Shown here: positions 27,501-35,209 of the stretch, piece after piece
Layout of the letters: every line of letters starts with the position of its first letter
Position numbering within the stretch: the stretch's first letter is position 1
Source: Gemmatimonadota bacterium
GTDB taxonomy: Bacteria; Gemmatimonadota; Gemmatimonadetes; Longimicrobiales; Gaopeijiaceae
Direction: 5' to 3'
Assembly (NCBI GenBank): GCA_007121555.1
Contig: SKKH01000200.1
Location: forward strand, 1 to 44,178
DNA length: 44,178 bases
Position numbers and translations under genes: made by a program
The notes under the pieces: model-generated
The model's input: only the letters and a program-made list of their open reading frames with translations
Told to the model about the DNA's origin: nothing
Databases searched by the model: none

Positions 27501-27875
27501 ACGTGCGGTCACGTGCCCCGGAGCGGGGAGGCGTGCAGTCGAGGTCGGACCCGTCCTGTGGAGCTGCTCCAGAGCCCCCTGGTGGATGCCTTTACCCGGC
27601 GGGTCGAGGAGGGCTCGTCCCGGGCCCTGGGGTGGGACACCCCCTCCGGACGGTCTTCCGCCGGGGAGTATTTCTCGGCCCGGGCCTTCGGACACACCGG
27701 CTTCACCGGGACCTCGATCTGGATCGACCCGGAGCTGGACACCTGGGTGGTCCTGCTCACGAACCGGGTGAACCCCACCTCGGAGAACGCTCGACACATC
27801 CCCTTTCGTCGCGAGGTCCACGACGCCGTGGCCCGGGCCATCGCCGACCGGACGGTGACGGCCCGCGAGGGCTGA
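24537..27875 (+). CDS. NagZ-type GH3 glycosidase fused to S12 beta-lactamase-family hydrolase, lipoprotein
   Basis: A 1112-residue two-enzyme protein. The lipobox LVAC puts the anchor at C53, preceded by an unusually long 38-residue basic N-region. The GH3 barrel (about 75-410) keeps K275-H, the D286-S-H288 dyad and nucleophile D362 in FTDALRMG. A second alpha/beta domain runs to about 640, then a Pro/Glu/Gly-rich linker of about 90 residues. The C-terminal domain (about 735-1105) has the serine beta-lactamase-fold triad of motifs: S793-LT-K796, Y883-SD885 and H1053-TG. It is probably a D,D-peptidase or esterase acting on stem peptides. Similar fusions are known in Bacteroidota. It is a paralogue of the preceding gene. 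Confidence 0.92.
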   Translation: MRTVNVLQRYRSFRPEAGPSSRQGKGRDRFPILLGAGWRAGLLVGILTVLVACRAPADPPPSVPPAPAVLTPVLLSEPDHEGRVWVEETLESLSLREAVGQLVFPWISGSYAAHDDPEFLEAAGWVEEEGIGGVVISIGTPLAYATKLNALQDRARVPLLVTSDFEQGGPGMRIAHTYALPTLLPQGGGTSFPPTMGFGAVGDVGLVERFGEVTAREARAVGVHVIFAPVVDVNSNPENPIINTRAFGEDPGEVGRLGAAFIRGARQGGAMSTAKHFPGHGDTRVDSHLTLPEISADRERLDQVELPPFQDAMTAGVDGIMTAHVSVPGVLGPGAPPATLAPEFMTGILRDEMGFSGLLFTDALRMGAITEGYGAGEAAVLAFEAGADVIVIPASVPGAVEAMTEAVETGRISRDRLDASVRRVLEAKARAGLHRQRRVDLEGVTRVVGQAAHRELAHEAAARSMTLVRDRDRLLPPDPEAGDRILSVTWAESDDLTAGREFDAVLGGLIPGAVRPVRVGPDTSPERWASLLEEVREVDRVLLGVYLPPRAGAGSVALPDELQDFAGRADQLNPLVLISFGNPYLLTALPQVGTYLVAWGDREVSQRAAARAVTGAAPLSGRLPISIPPLHDRGEGIERAADPIMAARAEERGDALDEAGLLRGDDPGGPETPPDEDPDPPPSGEEPGPPGDEGLPGAAILPPPAAGPPPPAGWLDLPHSPLEVDPHEVGMNPVALAELDALILQAIADSVAPGVGLAVGRGGRLVRLRGYGFVDWAPGSPAVTPHTLFDLASLTKVVGTTAGIMTLVQDGRLDLDDRVVDHLPEFARGDSRKAQVTLRDLLLHRGGLPAYRRFFLDLQGEEALKEAIWDLSLESAPQSQTTYSDIGFITLAWVVEAVAGESFERFLQARVFGPLGMDDTLFNPPLQLHPRTAPTEVDLERRRRHLRGEVHDENAWVAGGVAGHAGLFSTLADLAVFAELMVRGGGLGTCGHVPRSGEACSRGRTRPVELLQSPLVDAFTRRVEEGSSRALGWDTPSGRSSAGEYFSARAFGHTGFTGTSIWIDPELDTWVVLLTNRVNPTSENARHIPFRREVHDAVARAIADRTVTAREG

Positions 27876-27894
27876 GGCCCCTCCCCACCGCCCG

Positions 27895-27919
27895 CCGGTC
27901 CGCCAGCAGCGCCGGACGG
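27895..27919. terminator. Possible bidirectional hairpin between convergent genes
   Basis: CCGGTCC (27895-27901) and GGACGG (27914-27919) can form a 6-bp stem with one bulged base in the 54-base gap between the GH3-S12 gene and the convergent kinase gene. There is no T tract, so this is weak. Confidence 0.25.
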
Positions 27920-27929
27920 GGTGATGTCG

Positions 27930-30023
27930 CTACCACCGTCGACGAAGGAGCTGTCGCACCTCCCCGATGTCCGCAGGTCGGCGCAGGACCTCGACCCCCC
28001 ATTCCCGGGTCAGTCGAGTCGGGACCGGACCGAAGGGGTTCTGGGCCATGAGCACGAACCTGCTGGTCCAGGCCGGGTCGTCTTCCCGGAGCCGGTGGAG
28101 TAGATCCTCTCCCCCGAGTCGCGGCATTCGGAGTCCAGAGAGGACGACGTCGTACCGATCCGGTGTGCTTCGGATTCGTCGAAGCGCATCGATTCCGTCG
28201 TTGGCGTGGTCCACTGCGTGCCCCGCATCGCCCAACTCCCGGCAGAGGCGGTTGCCGGACTCCGCGTCGTTCTCCACGACGAGGAGGTGGAGGGACGGCG
28301 AGGTGAGCCCCTCCGGATCGTCATCGAGAGACGAAGGGGTCCCCTCACGACCGTTCCCAACCCCCGAACTTCCATCCAGGGCAGGGAGCCGGAGGATGAG
28401 GTGGGCCCCCTCTCCCCGGGCGAACTCCAGGGTGCCGCCGTGTTCACTGACGATTCCGTGGGTGATGCTGAGCCCCAACCCCATGCCCAGGTCCGGGCCC
28501 TTCGTGGTCCAGAAGGGATCGAACACCCGGTCGCGGACCTCGGTGGGGATGCCCGGTCCGTTGTCCTGGATCTCCACGGTCGACTGCCCTCGGGCCCGAC
28601 GAGTCCGAATCGTGATCCGGCGGGGACGGGGCCGATTCTCGAGCGCCTGCTCGGCGTTCACGATGAGATTCAGGAGCCCCTGCACCAGCTGGCCCGCATC
28701 CCCCGACACCCGCGGCGCGTGGGGGTCCAGCTCCAGCAGGACCTCGATGTCCTGGAGCTTGAGGGAAGACCGGCGAATCCGGAGGGCGTGGCGAGCGGCG
28801 TCGTTGAGCGACACGGGCTGGGGCTCCTCCTGGCGGCCCTCGGGACGGCCCGCCAGGAGGCGGAGGTCGGCCACGATCCGGGCGGATCGCTCCACTTCTC
28901 CGATGAGGGTGTCCAGGAGCTCCTCCCGGTCGGAGGGCTCCAGGTCGTCGTGGAGGAGCTGGGCGATGCCCAGGATCGTGGTGAAGGGATTGTTCAGCTC
29001 ATGGGCTACACCCCCCACCAGGGTGCCGACGCTGGCCAGTCGCCGCGCACGACGCAGCTGTTCCTCCCGGCCCCGCTCGTCGGTGATGTCACGGGCCAGC
29101 CCGTGGACTCCTAAGACCCGGTCGCCCTCCACCACGGGGGTGGCCGCGGTCCGAAGGAGACGCTTCTCTCCCGAGGGTCGGCGGACCCGAACTTCGGCCT
29201 CGACCACCTCGCCCTCTCCGGCGAGCACCGCCTCCATGGCCTCCAGGGCCCCCGAAAGGTCTTCGGGGCTGAAGAAGGCGGAGAAGGGCCGTCCCAGGAT
29301 CTCATGGGCCGGTCGTTGGATGAGGCGCTCTCCCGCCGGATTCACCTCGGTGAACCTCCCTGTGGGATCCAGGGCCCAGATGGCATAGGGCGAGGTCTCG
29401 ACCAACCTCCGGTAGTGAAGCTCCCTGGTGCGCACGGCATGTTCCGCCGTGGCACGCTGGATCGCCGCCCCCAGTGTGTGGGCCGCCGCCCGCAGGGCCT
29501 GCTGCTCGGAGCGAGACCAGCCTCGTTCCCTCCAACAGTCGTCGAACCCCATGAACCCCCACCAGCGGCCCTCGACGAAGATGGGTACCGCCAGGAGCGA
29601 CTGGAGCCCCTGGGCCTCCAGGACGTTCCGCTCCGTGAGGGGGAAGTCCCGGACCCGTCCTTCCACCACCCCGCCCTCCCCCATGATCCGGACCCAGCGA
29701 TCGAATCCCTTCTCCTCCAGGGGTGAGTTCTGGAGTTCGGGATTCTCGATCTGCGCCTCCACCCCTGGGGCCACCCATTCGAACCGGAGGCTGGTCAGGG
29801 TCTCTCCCTCCGGACCGGGACTGTTTCGGAAGATGTAGGCCCGACTCACCTCGGTGGCGCGACCCAGGTTGGCCAGGAGCTCCTCCGCGTAGCTTTCCCA
29901 TTCGGGGAGCTTCAGGAGCAGGAGCCCCGACGAGGCCACCGCCTCCAGGATGGATTCTGCGCGTTCCAGCTTTCGCTCCAGCGCAGCGACACGAGCGGGA
30001 TCCAGTTCGGATGGGTTGGCCAT
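27930..30023 (-). CDS. Hybrid sensor histidine kinase with degenerate receiver domain
   Basis: A 697-residue soluble sensor without transmembrane helices. It has a short coiled coil (about 10-30), a GAF domain (about 40-195, ending near VPIFVEGRWWGFMGFDD) and a PAS domain with PAC (about 205-325). HisKA follows with phospho-acceptor H341 (VAHELNNPF), then HATPase_c with NLIVNAEQAL, DNGPGIP and GMGLGLS, and a C-terminal receiver-like domain (about 575-697). In the receiver the aspartate is replaced by G630 (VVLSGLRMP), the acidic pair is EN, the Thr/Ser position is Ala and the Lys is Arg, so it should not be phosphorylatable. AGGAGAGG lies 6 bases before the ATG. It is divergent from the symporter operon. 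Confidence 0.92.
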   Translation of the reverse strand: MANPSELDPARVAALERKLERAESILEAVASSGLLLLKLPEWESYAEELLANLGRATEVSRAYIFRNSPGPEGETLTSLRFEWVAPGVEAQIENPELQNSPLEEKGFDRWVRIMGEGGVVEGRVRDFPLTERNVLEAQGLQSLLAVPIFVEGRWWGFMGFDDCWRERGWSRSEQQALRAAAHTLGAAIQRATAEHAVRTRELHYRRLVETSPYAIWALDPTGRFTEVNPAGERLIQRPAHEILGRPFSAFFSPEDLSGALEAMEAVLAGEGEVVEAEVRVRRPSGEKRLLRTAATPVVEGDRVLGVHGLARDITDERGREEQLRRARRLASVGTLVGGVAHELNNPFTTILGIAQLLHDDLEPSDREELLDTLIGEVERSARIVADLRLLAGRPEGRQEEPQPVSLNDAARHALRIRRSSLKLQDIEVLLELDPHAPRVSGDAGQLVQGLLNLIVNAEQALENRPRPRRITIRTRRARGQSTVEIQDNGPGIPTEVRDRVFDPFWTTKGPDLGMGLGLSITHGIVSEHGGTLEFARGEGAHLILRLPALDGSSGVGNGREGTPSSLDDDPEGLTSPSLHLLVVENDAESGNRLCRELGDAGHAVDHANDGIDALRRIRSTPDRYDVVLSGLRMPRLGGEDLLHRLREDDPAWTSRFVLMAQNPFGPVPTRLTREWGVEVLRRPADIGEVRQLLRRRW

Positions 30024-30247
30024 GCGGTCCTCTCCTGGGACGCTGGGACGGGATCGGCCAGATCGGCGCCCGGCGCGGTCCCGGACGCGACGCCACTATG
30101 GCCATTCGAAGGAGAATTCGCCAGCCGGACCGTCCGCTCCGCGTCTCATCGCTTCCGCAAGGGGTTTCTTTTGCATCCCTCTGCCCGTAACGTGGCCCGG
30201 TCTCGTCACCGACCGTTCCCTCCAGCCCCACTGCCCTCCCGTCGCCG

Positions 30248-32053
30248 ATGACTCCTCTAGACTGGATCATCATCGCCCTCTACTTCGCCCTGGCGACGGG
30301 GATCGGCCTGGCCCTCTCCAAACGGGGAGGGCGGTCGCTCTCGGACTACTTCATCGGCGGACGCTCCCTTCCCTGGTGGTTGGCCGGAACGTCCATGGTG
30401 GCCACCACCTTCGCGGCGGATACCCCCCTGGCCGTGACGGAGATGGTGGCGCGCCACGGGGTGGCCGGGAACTGGCTCTGGTGGAACATGGTCATGAGCG
30501 GAATGCTCACGGTCTTCTTCTACGCCCGACTCTGGCGTCGGGCCGGAGTCATGACGGACGTGGAGTTCACCGAGCTCCGCTACGGCGGCCGCCCGGCCGC
30601 CTTTCTGCGAGGGTTCCGGGCGGCCTACCTGGCCATTCCCATCAACCTCATCATCATGGGGTGGGTGAACCTGGCCATGGTGGAGATCGCCGCCGTGGCC
30701 CTGGACATCCCCAGGGGCTGGGCGCTCCTCTTCTGCTTCGTCCTGGCGGGGAGCTACGCGGTGCTGGCCGGGCTCTGGGGGGTCGTGGTCACCGACCTCT
30801 TCCAGTTCGTGCTGGCGGTGGGTGGGGCCATCGTCCTGGCCATCTTCGCGGTGAATGCCGTGGGAGGGATCTCCGGCCTGGAGGCCGGCCTCGAGCCCAT
30901 CTACGGCTCATCGGAGGCGGCCCTCTCCTTCCTGCCCCAGTCCGGGGCGGTGTGGATGCCCGCCATCACCTTCGCCGTCTATCTGGGCATGAACTGGTGG
31001 GCCTCGTGGTATCCCGGGGCCGAGCCCGGGGGTGGGGGCTACGTGGCCCAGCGGATCTTCTCGGCCAGGACCGAGCGCGACGGGGTCCTCGCCACCCTCT
31101 GGTTCAACATCGCCCACTACGCCATCCGGCCGTGGCCCTGGATTCTCGTGGCCCTGGTCTCGGTGGTCCTCTACACGGACGTGGACAACCCCCGGCAAGG
31201 CTACATCCTGGCCATCATGGACCTCCTGCCCCCCGGGCTCACCGGGCTCCTCCTGGCCGGATTCGCCGCCGCGTACATGTCGACGATCTCCACCCAGCTG
31301 AACTGGGGCGCCAGCTACCTAGTGGGCGATCTCTACGGACGGTTCTGGAGAAGGGAGGCCGGCGACAAGGAGCTCGTCCTCGTCTCTCGCCTCGCCACCG
31401 TCTTCCTCATGCTGGCCTCGCTGGTGGTCACCTACTTCCTCACCTCCATCGAGGGGGCGTGGCGCTTCCTCCTGGCCATCGGGGCGGGAACCGGGCTGGT
31501 CCTGATCCTCCGTTGGTACTGGTGGCGGATCAACGCCTGGTCTGAGATCTCCGCCATGCTGGCCTCTCTGGTGGTGAGCCTCTTCCTATGGTTCGGCGCC
31601 GGGCTGGACCCCGACGATCCGACGCAGTGGGCCTGGATCATGCTGGCCACCGTGGCCCTCTCCACCCTGGTCTGGGTGTCGGTCACCTACCTCACCTCGC
31701 CGGAGCGCCCCGCGACCCTGGCCCGGTTCTACCGTCGGGCCCGTCCCGGGGGGCCCGGATGGCGAGAGATCAGCACGGAGCTGGGCTACGAGGGCGAGGG
31801 GATCGATGGCGGGGCCCTGAACTGGACGAACTGGCTCGCCGGGGTCACCGTGGTCTACACTTCACTCTTCGGGGTGGGGAAGCTCATCTTCGGGGCCTGG
31901 GGCGAGGCGGCGCTCTTTCTGGGGATCGCCGTGCTCTCCTTCGCCTGGATCGCTCGCAATCTCGCCCGGATGACCCCGGACCGGACCGAGGCCGCCCCGC
32001 CCCCTGGAGCCGACCACCGTCCCCTGCAGCCCGTGGATCCCCCCCAGCCGTGA
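30248..32053 (+). CDS. Sodium:solute symporter (SSS family), long form
   Basis: A 601-residue inner-membrane Na+-coupled transporter with about 13-14 transmembrane helices. It opens LDWIIIALYFALATGIGLALS with the SSS-family DYFIGGRSLPWWLAGTSM loop. The Na2-site region of helix 8 reads AAAYMSTISTQLNWGASYL. The large group of roughly 600-residue symporters of this type is common in Bacteroidota, where substrates are sugars or amino-sugars. In Tannerella forsythia an SSS protein (MurT) imports MurNAc. The substrate here is inferred only from context. The gene is first in a tight operon, with no clear ribosome site. The 224-base upstream region is shared with the divergent kinase and holds no other gene. 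Confidence 0.88.
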   Translation: MTPLDWIIIALYFALATGIGLALSKRGGRSLSDYFIGGRSLPWWLAGTSMVATTFAADTPLAVTEMVARHGVAGNWLWWNMVMSGMLTVFFYARLWRRAGVMTDVEFTELRYGGRPAAFLRGFRAAYLAIPINLIIMGWVNLAMVEIAAVALDIPRGWALLFCFVLAGSYAVLAGLWGVVVTDLFQFVLAVGGAIVLAIFAVNAVGGISGLEAGLEPIYGSSEAALSFLPQSGAVWMPAITFAVYLGMNWWASWYPGAEPGGGGYVAQRIFSARTERDGVLATLWFNIAHYAIRPWPWILVALVSVVLYTDVDNPRQGYILAIMDLLPPGLTGLLLAGFAAAYMSTISTQLNWGASYLVGDLYGRFWRREAGDKELVLVSRLATVFLMLASLVVTYFLTSIEGAWRFLLAIGAGTGLVLILRWYWWRINAWSEISAMLASLVVSLFLWFGAGLDPDDPTQWAWIMLATVALSTLVWVSVTYLTSPERPATLARFYRRARPGGPGWREISTELGYEGEGIDGGALNWTNWLAGVTVVYTSLFGVGKLIFGAWGEAALFLGIAVLSFAWIARNLARMTPDRTEAAPPPGADHRPLQPVDPPQP

Positions 32054-32061
32054 GGATGATC

Positions 32062-32610
32062 ATGATCCGTCGTTCCCTTTCGCCCGTTCCGGCCCTCCCT
32101 GTGGTCGGCAGGATCCTGCTCGCGTTCGCCGCCCTCGTCATGGTTCCGGGGCTCTTCTCCTCACTCCAGGCCCAGGACGCTCCCACCGGGTTCTCCGCCG
32201 CCGAGGCCGCGACCCCCGAGGAGCGGGAGGTGCTCGAGGTCGTGGACCGACTCTTCGATGGAATGCGGGCCCGGGACGGCGAGGTGGTGGCGTCCACCTT
32301 CCACCCCGATGCCCAGATGGCCGTGGCGGTGGAGGAGGGCGCCGAGCCTGCCACTCCCCCGGTCCAGGGCGCTCGGGGCTTCATCGAGTCGGTGGGAGCC
32401 GGAGGGCCCTCCTTCCACGAGCCCTACTTCGATCCGGAGGTCCGGATCGACGGGAATCTGGCCCACGTCTGGACCTTCTTCCAGTTCTACGCCGGCGATG
32501 AGTTCAGCCACTGCGGGTACAACTCCTTCCAGCTCGTCCGAACGGAACGGGGCTGGGAGATCCTTTTCGTGGGCTATACCCGCCGGACCGACGACTGCCG
32601 CAGGGGATGA
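32062..32610 (+). CDS. Secreted NTF2-like (Lumazine_bd_2-type) protein
   Basis: About 182 residues with a signal peptide (to around LQAQD) and one NTF2/SnoaL-like cone domain. The segment GDEFSHCGYNSFQLVRT and the ending GWEILFVGYTRRTDDC match the putative lumazine-binding family, whose ligands are largely unknown. Two ATGs are possible. ATG 32062 has GAGG at 6-base spacing and is preferred over 32056. The protein is placed between two symporters and its stop overlaps the second symporter start by ATGA, so a periplasmic ligand-binding or accessory role in uptake is plausible. I do not assign an enzymatic activity. Confidence 0.75.
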   Translation: MIRRSLSPVPALPVVGRILLAFAALVMVPGLFSSLQAQDAPTGFSAAEAATPEEREVLEVVDRLFDGMRARDGEVVASTFHPDAQMAVAVEEGAEPATPPVQGARGFIESVGAGGPSFHEPYFDPEVRIDGNLAHVWTFFQFYAGDEFSHCGYNSFQLVRTERGWEILFVGYTRRTDDCRRG

Positions 32611-34109
32611 CCGCACTCACCCCCCTGGACCTCTCCGTCCTCCTCATCTACCTCCTGGGCGTCACCGCCTGGGGGGCGTGGCTGGGTCGAAATCATCGGG
32701 GAGGCACCGGATACTTCCTGGGGAACCGGGACCTTCCCTGGTGGGCCGTCTGCCTGTCTGTGGTGGCCACCGAGACCAGCACCCTCACCTTCCTCTCGAT
32801 CCCGGGCGTGGCCTACTTCGGGACCCTGGGCTTTCTCCAGCTCACCCTGGGCTACCTGCTCGGGCGGATCGTGGTGGCCCTGGTGCTCCTCCCGGCCTAC
32901 TACCGAGGAGAAATCGCCACGGCCTACACGCTCCTGGAGAGTCGCTTCGGGACCGGCACCCGGCGCTTCACCTCGGGCATCTTCATGGTCACGAGGCTCC
33001 TGGCCGACTCGGTGCGCCTCTTCGCCACCGCGATCCCCCTGGCCCTCATCACCGGATGGCCCTATTCGGTCTCCATCGCGGTGATCGGGATCCTCACCCT
33101 GGTCTACACCTACTTCGGGGGGATCCGGGCCGTGGTCTGGGTCGACGCCCTCCAGATGGGGCTCTACCTCCTGGGTGCCCTCTTCGCCTTCTGGGTTCTC
33201 CAGACCGTGATCCCCGGGGGGTGGGGGGTGGCGCTGGAGGGGGCGGCCGCAGCCGGAAAGCTCCAGGTGCTGGACTTTTCCCTGGATCCTTCCGTGCCCT
33301 ATACCTTCTGGGCCGGGCTGGTGGGGGGAGGGTTCCTGGCCATGGCCTCCCACGGCACCGACCAGCTCATTGTGCAGCGCCTCCTGACCTGTCGCGATCT
33401 CCGGGCATCCCAGAAGGCACTCATCGGGAGCGGGTTCGTGGTCGTGGTCCAGTTCGCCCTCTTCCTCTTCGTGGGCATCGGCCTCTGGGCCTTCTACGAA
33501 GGACAAGCCTTCGACATCCCTGACGCCATCTTTGCCACCTTCATCATCCAGGAGCTGCCGTCGGGGATCCGGGGCCTCCTCATCGCCGGGGTGTTCGCCG
33601 CGGCCATGTCGTCGCTCTCCTCCTCCATCAATTCCCTGGCCTCGGCCTCGGCATACGACTTCTGGGCGCCCCTGACGAACTCCGTCGACGATGAGTTCCG
33701 GACGCTCCGGGCCGGCCGGGTCCTCACCCTGATCTGGGCTCTCCTCCTCATCGGTGTGGCCATCCTCTACATTCCCCTGAGCGCGGATTCCACTGCGGTG
33801 GAGGTGGCCCTCACCATCGCCTCGCTGGTGTATGGGGGACTGCTGGGTGCCTTCGCCCTCGGCCTGTGGCGCAATCCGGTCTCTCAGGGGGCGGTGATCG
33901 GTGGGATGACCACCGGGATCGGTGTGGTGACCTCCATCTGGATCTTCATTCCGGGCCGGGTGGGGTGGCCCTGGTTCGTTCTCATCGGGACCTTCGTCAC
34001 CCTTCTGGTGGGACTGGCGGTGGGGCGGTGGGGACGGCGGAGAGGGAGAGGCCGCGATGAGGGCGCCCACTCCCGGAAGGCTTCCATGGGTCAGGAGAAG
34101 GGGAGCTAG
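32607..34109 (+). CDS. Sodium:solute symporter (SSS family), short form
   Basis: A 500-residue Na+-coupled membrane transporter with about 13 helices. It starts LDLSVLLIYLLGVTAWGAWLG, has the YFLGNRDLPWWAVCLSVVATETSTLTFLS loop typical of SSS proteins and the helix-8 sodium-site segment AAAMSSLSSSINSLASA. It is only distantly similar to the 601-residue symporter upstream, so the two probably carry different substrates, for example GlcNAc and MurNAc, rather than being a recent duplication. The start overlaps the NTF2-like gene by ATGA. The stop TAG is followed immediately by the ATG of the kinase gene. The C-terminal 30 residues are basic and hydrophilic. Confidence 0.88.
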   Translation: MTALTPLDLSVLLIYLLGVTAWGAWLGRNHRGGTGYFLGNRDLPWWAVCLSVVATETSTLTFLSIPGVAYFGTLGFLQLTLGYLLGRIVVALVLLPAYYRGEIATAYTLLESRFGTGTRRFTSGIFMVTRLLADSVRLFATAIPLALITGWPYSVSIAVIGILTLVYTYFGGIRAVVWVDALQMGLYLLGALFAFWVLQTVIPGGWGVALEGAAAAGKLQVLDFSLDPSVPYTFWAGLVGGGFLAMASHGTDQLIVQRLLTCRDLRASQKALIGSGFVVVVQFALFLFVGIGLWAFYEGQAFDIPDAIFATFIIQELPSGIRGLLIAGVFAAAMSSLSSSINSLASASAYDFWAPLTNSVDDEFRTLRAGRVLTLIWALLLIGVAILYIPLSADSTAVEVALTIASLVYGGLLGAFALGLWRNPVSQGAVIGGMTTGIGVVTSIWIFIPGRVGWPWFVLIGTFVTLLVGLAVGRWGRRRGRGRDEGAHSRKASMGQEKGS

Positions 34110-35105
34110 ATGTCCAGGGTGGAAGGGCAGCCGTCGCCGGGGGAGGGAGGTGCTTCCTCGATCCGGGTGATGGGGGCCGACGGAGGTGGGACTCGCCTGC
34201 GTCTGGCCCTGGCCGACGGCGAGGGCCGGATCCTGGCCAGACGAAATGGTCCTCCCGCGCTGGTGCTTCCCGGCCAGGCCGGAGGGGTGGCGGCGTCGCT
34301 GGCGGCCGAGGTACGAGTCCTGGCTCGGGAGGCCGGGGTGGAACTCCCTCTCGACGCTCTCTGCGTGGGGCTGGCCGGGGTGGGTCGACCGGGAGCTGCG
34401 GCACGGGTCCGGGGCCATCTGGAGGTCCGGGGACTCGCCCGGGAGGTCCGGGTCGTGACCGACGCCCGGGTGGCCCTCGACGACGCCTTCCCGGAGGAGG
34501 CCGGGGTGCTCCTGGTGGCCGGGACCGGTTCCATCGCTCTGGCCCGGCGGTGGGACGGGGAGGTTCTGCGGGTCGGGGGCTGGGGGGCCCTTCTGGGCGA
34601 TGAGGGCAGCGGGTACCGGTTGGCGCTGGAAGGGCTTCGGGCGGCGATTCGAGGGAGCGAGGGCCGAGGGCCGACCACGGAGCTCACCGGCCAACTCCTA
34701 CAGGCGCTCGGCGCCGAAGGGGGGGAGGGGGTGCTCGGGTGGATCCAGCACGCCGAGAAGGGAGAGGTCTCGGCCCTTGCGACCATCGTGGCGCGGACCG
34801 CCGAGGACGGAGACGAGGTGGCCGGCGACCTGCTGCAGGGAGCGGTGGATGCGCTCCTGGCACATGCCCGAGCTCTCCTCGGCGCTCTGGCCACCGGACC
34901 CGACGCCGGCGCAGGCCATCCTCCGCCCAGGGTCGCGCTGACGGGAGGTCTCCTGGAGGAGGGCGGTTGCCTCCGGGAGAGGCTCCTGGAGGCCCTCGGC
35001 CGGAGGGGAATCCCGGCGCTGGATCGACCTGTCGACGCAGCTCAGGGAGCCGTCCTGGGAGCTCTCCGTGCGAGTCGGTCACTCTGGCAGGACGACCCGA
35101 GCTAA
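34110..35105 (+). CDS. BadF/BadG-type sugar kinase, probable N-acetylhexosamine kinase
   Basis: A 331-residue ASKHA-fold ATPase. Phosphate 1 is D24-GGGT28, adenosine and phosphate 2 are AGTGS and LTGGL, and the segment GGWGALLGDEGSGYRLA is the signature of N-acetylglucosamine kinases and of the MurNAc kinase MurK. BadF-type proteins also include benzoyl-CoA reductase ATPases, but those carry iron-sulfur cysteines absent here. Context with NamZ, NagZ and Na+ symporters makes GlcNAc or MurNAc the most likely substrate. Sequence alone does not separate the two. The gene begins directly after the symporter stop codon and is last in the operon. No murQ etherase follows. Confidence 0.85.
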   Translation: MSRVEGQPSPGEGGASSIRVMGADGGGTRLRLALADGEGRILARRNGPPALVLPGQAGGVAASLAAEVRVLAREAGVELPLDALCVGLAGVGRPGAAARVRGHLEVRGLAREVRVVTDARVALDDAFPEEAGVLLVAGTGSIALARRWDGEVLRVGGWGALLGDEGSGYRLALEGLRAAIRGSEGRGPTTELTGQLLQALGAEGGEGVLGWIQHAEKGEVSALATIVARTAEDGDEVAGDLLQGAVDALLAHARALLGALATGPDAGAGHPPPRVALTGGLLEEGGCLRERLLEALGRRGIPALDRPVDAAQGAVLGALRASRSLWQDDPS

Positions 35106-35150
35106 CTCCCTGCTGTAGGACGAATTGGCAGATCTAAGTCGGTCCGTTCC

Positions 35151-35166
35151 TGGCACGCAGTCTGCA
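35151..35166 (+). promoter_or_regulatory. Candidate sigma-54 promoter of hsp20
   Basis: TGGCACG-CAGT-CTGCA. The GG (35152-35153) and GC (35164-35165) pairs are exactly 10 bases apart and the -24 block is a perfect TGGCACG. The -12 block is CTGC instead of TTGC. Transcription would begin near 35177, leaving a leader of about 118 bases before hsp20. This is the best promoter-class match in the window. Confidence 0.55.
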
Positions 35167-35209
35167 ACGAATGGGGGATGAATTCGGTGCCGGAGTCCCG
35201 GTCCCCGCG

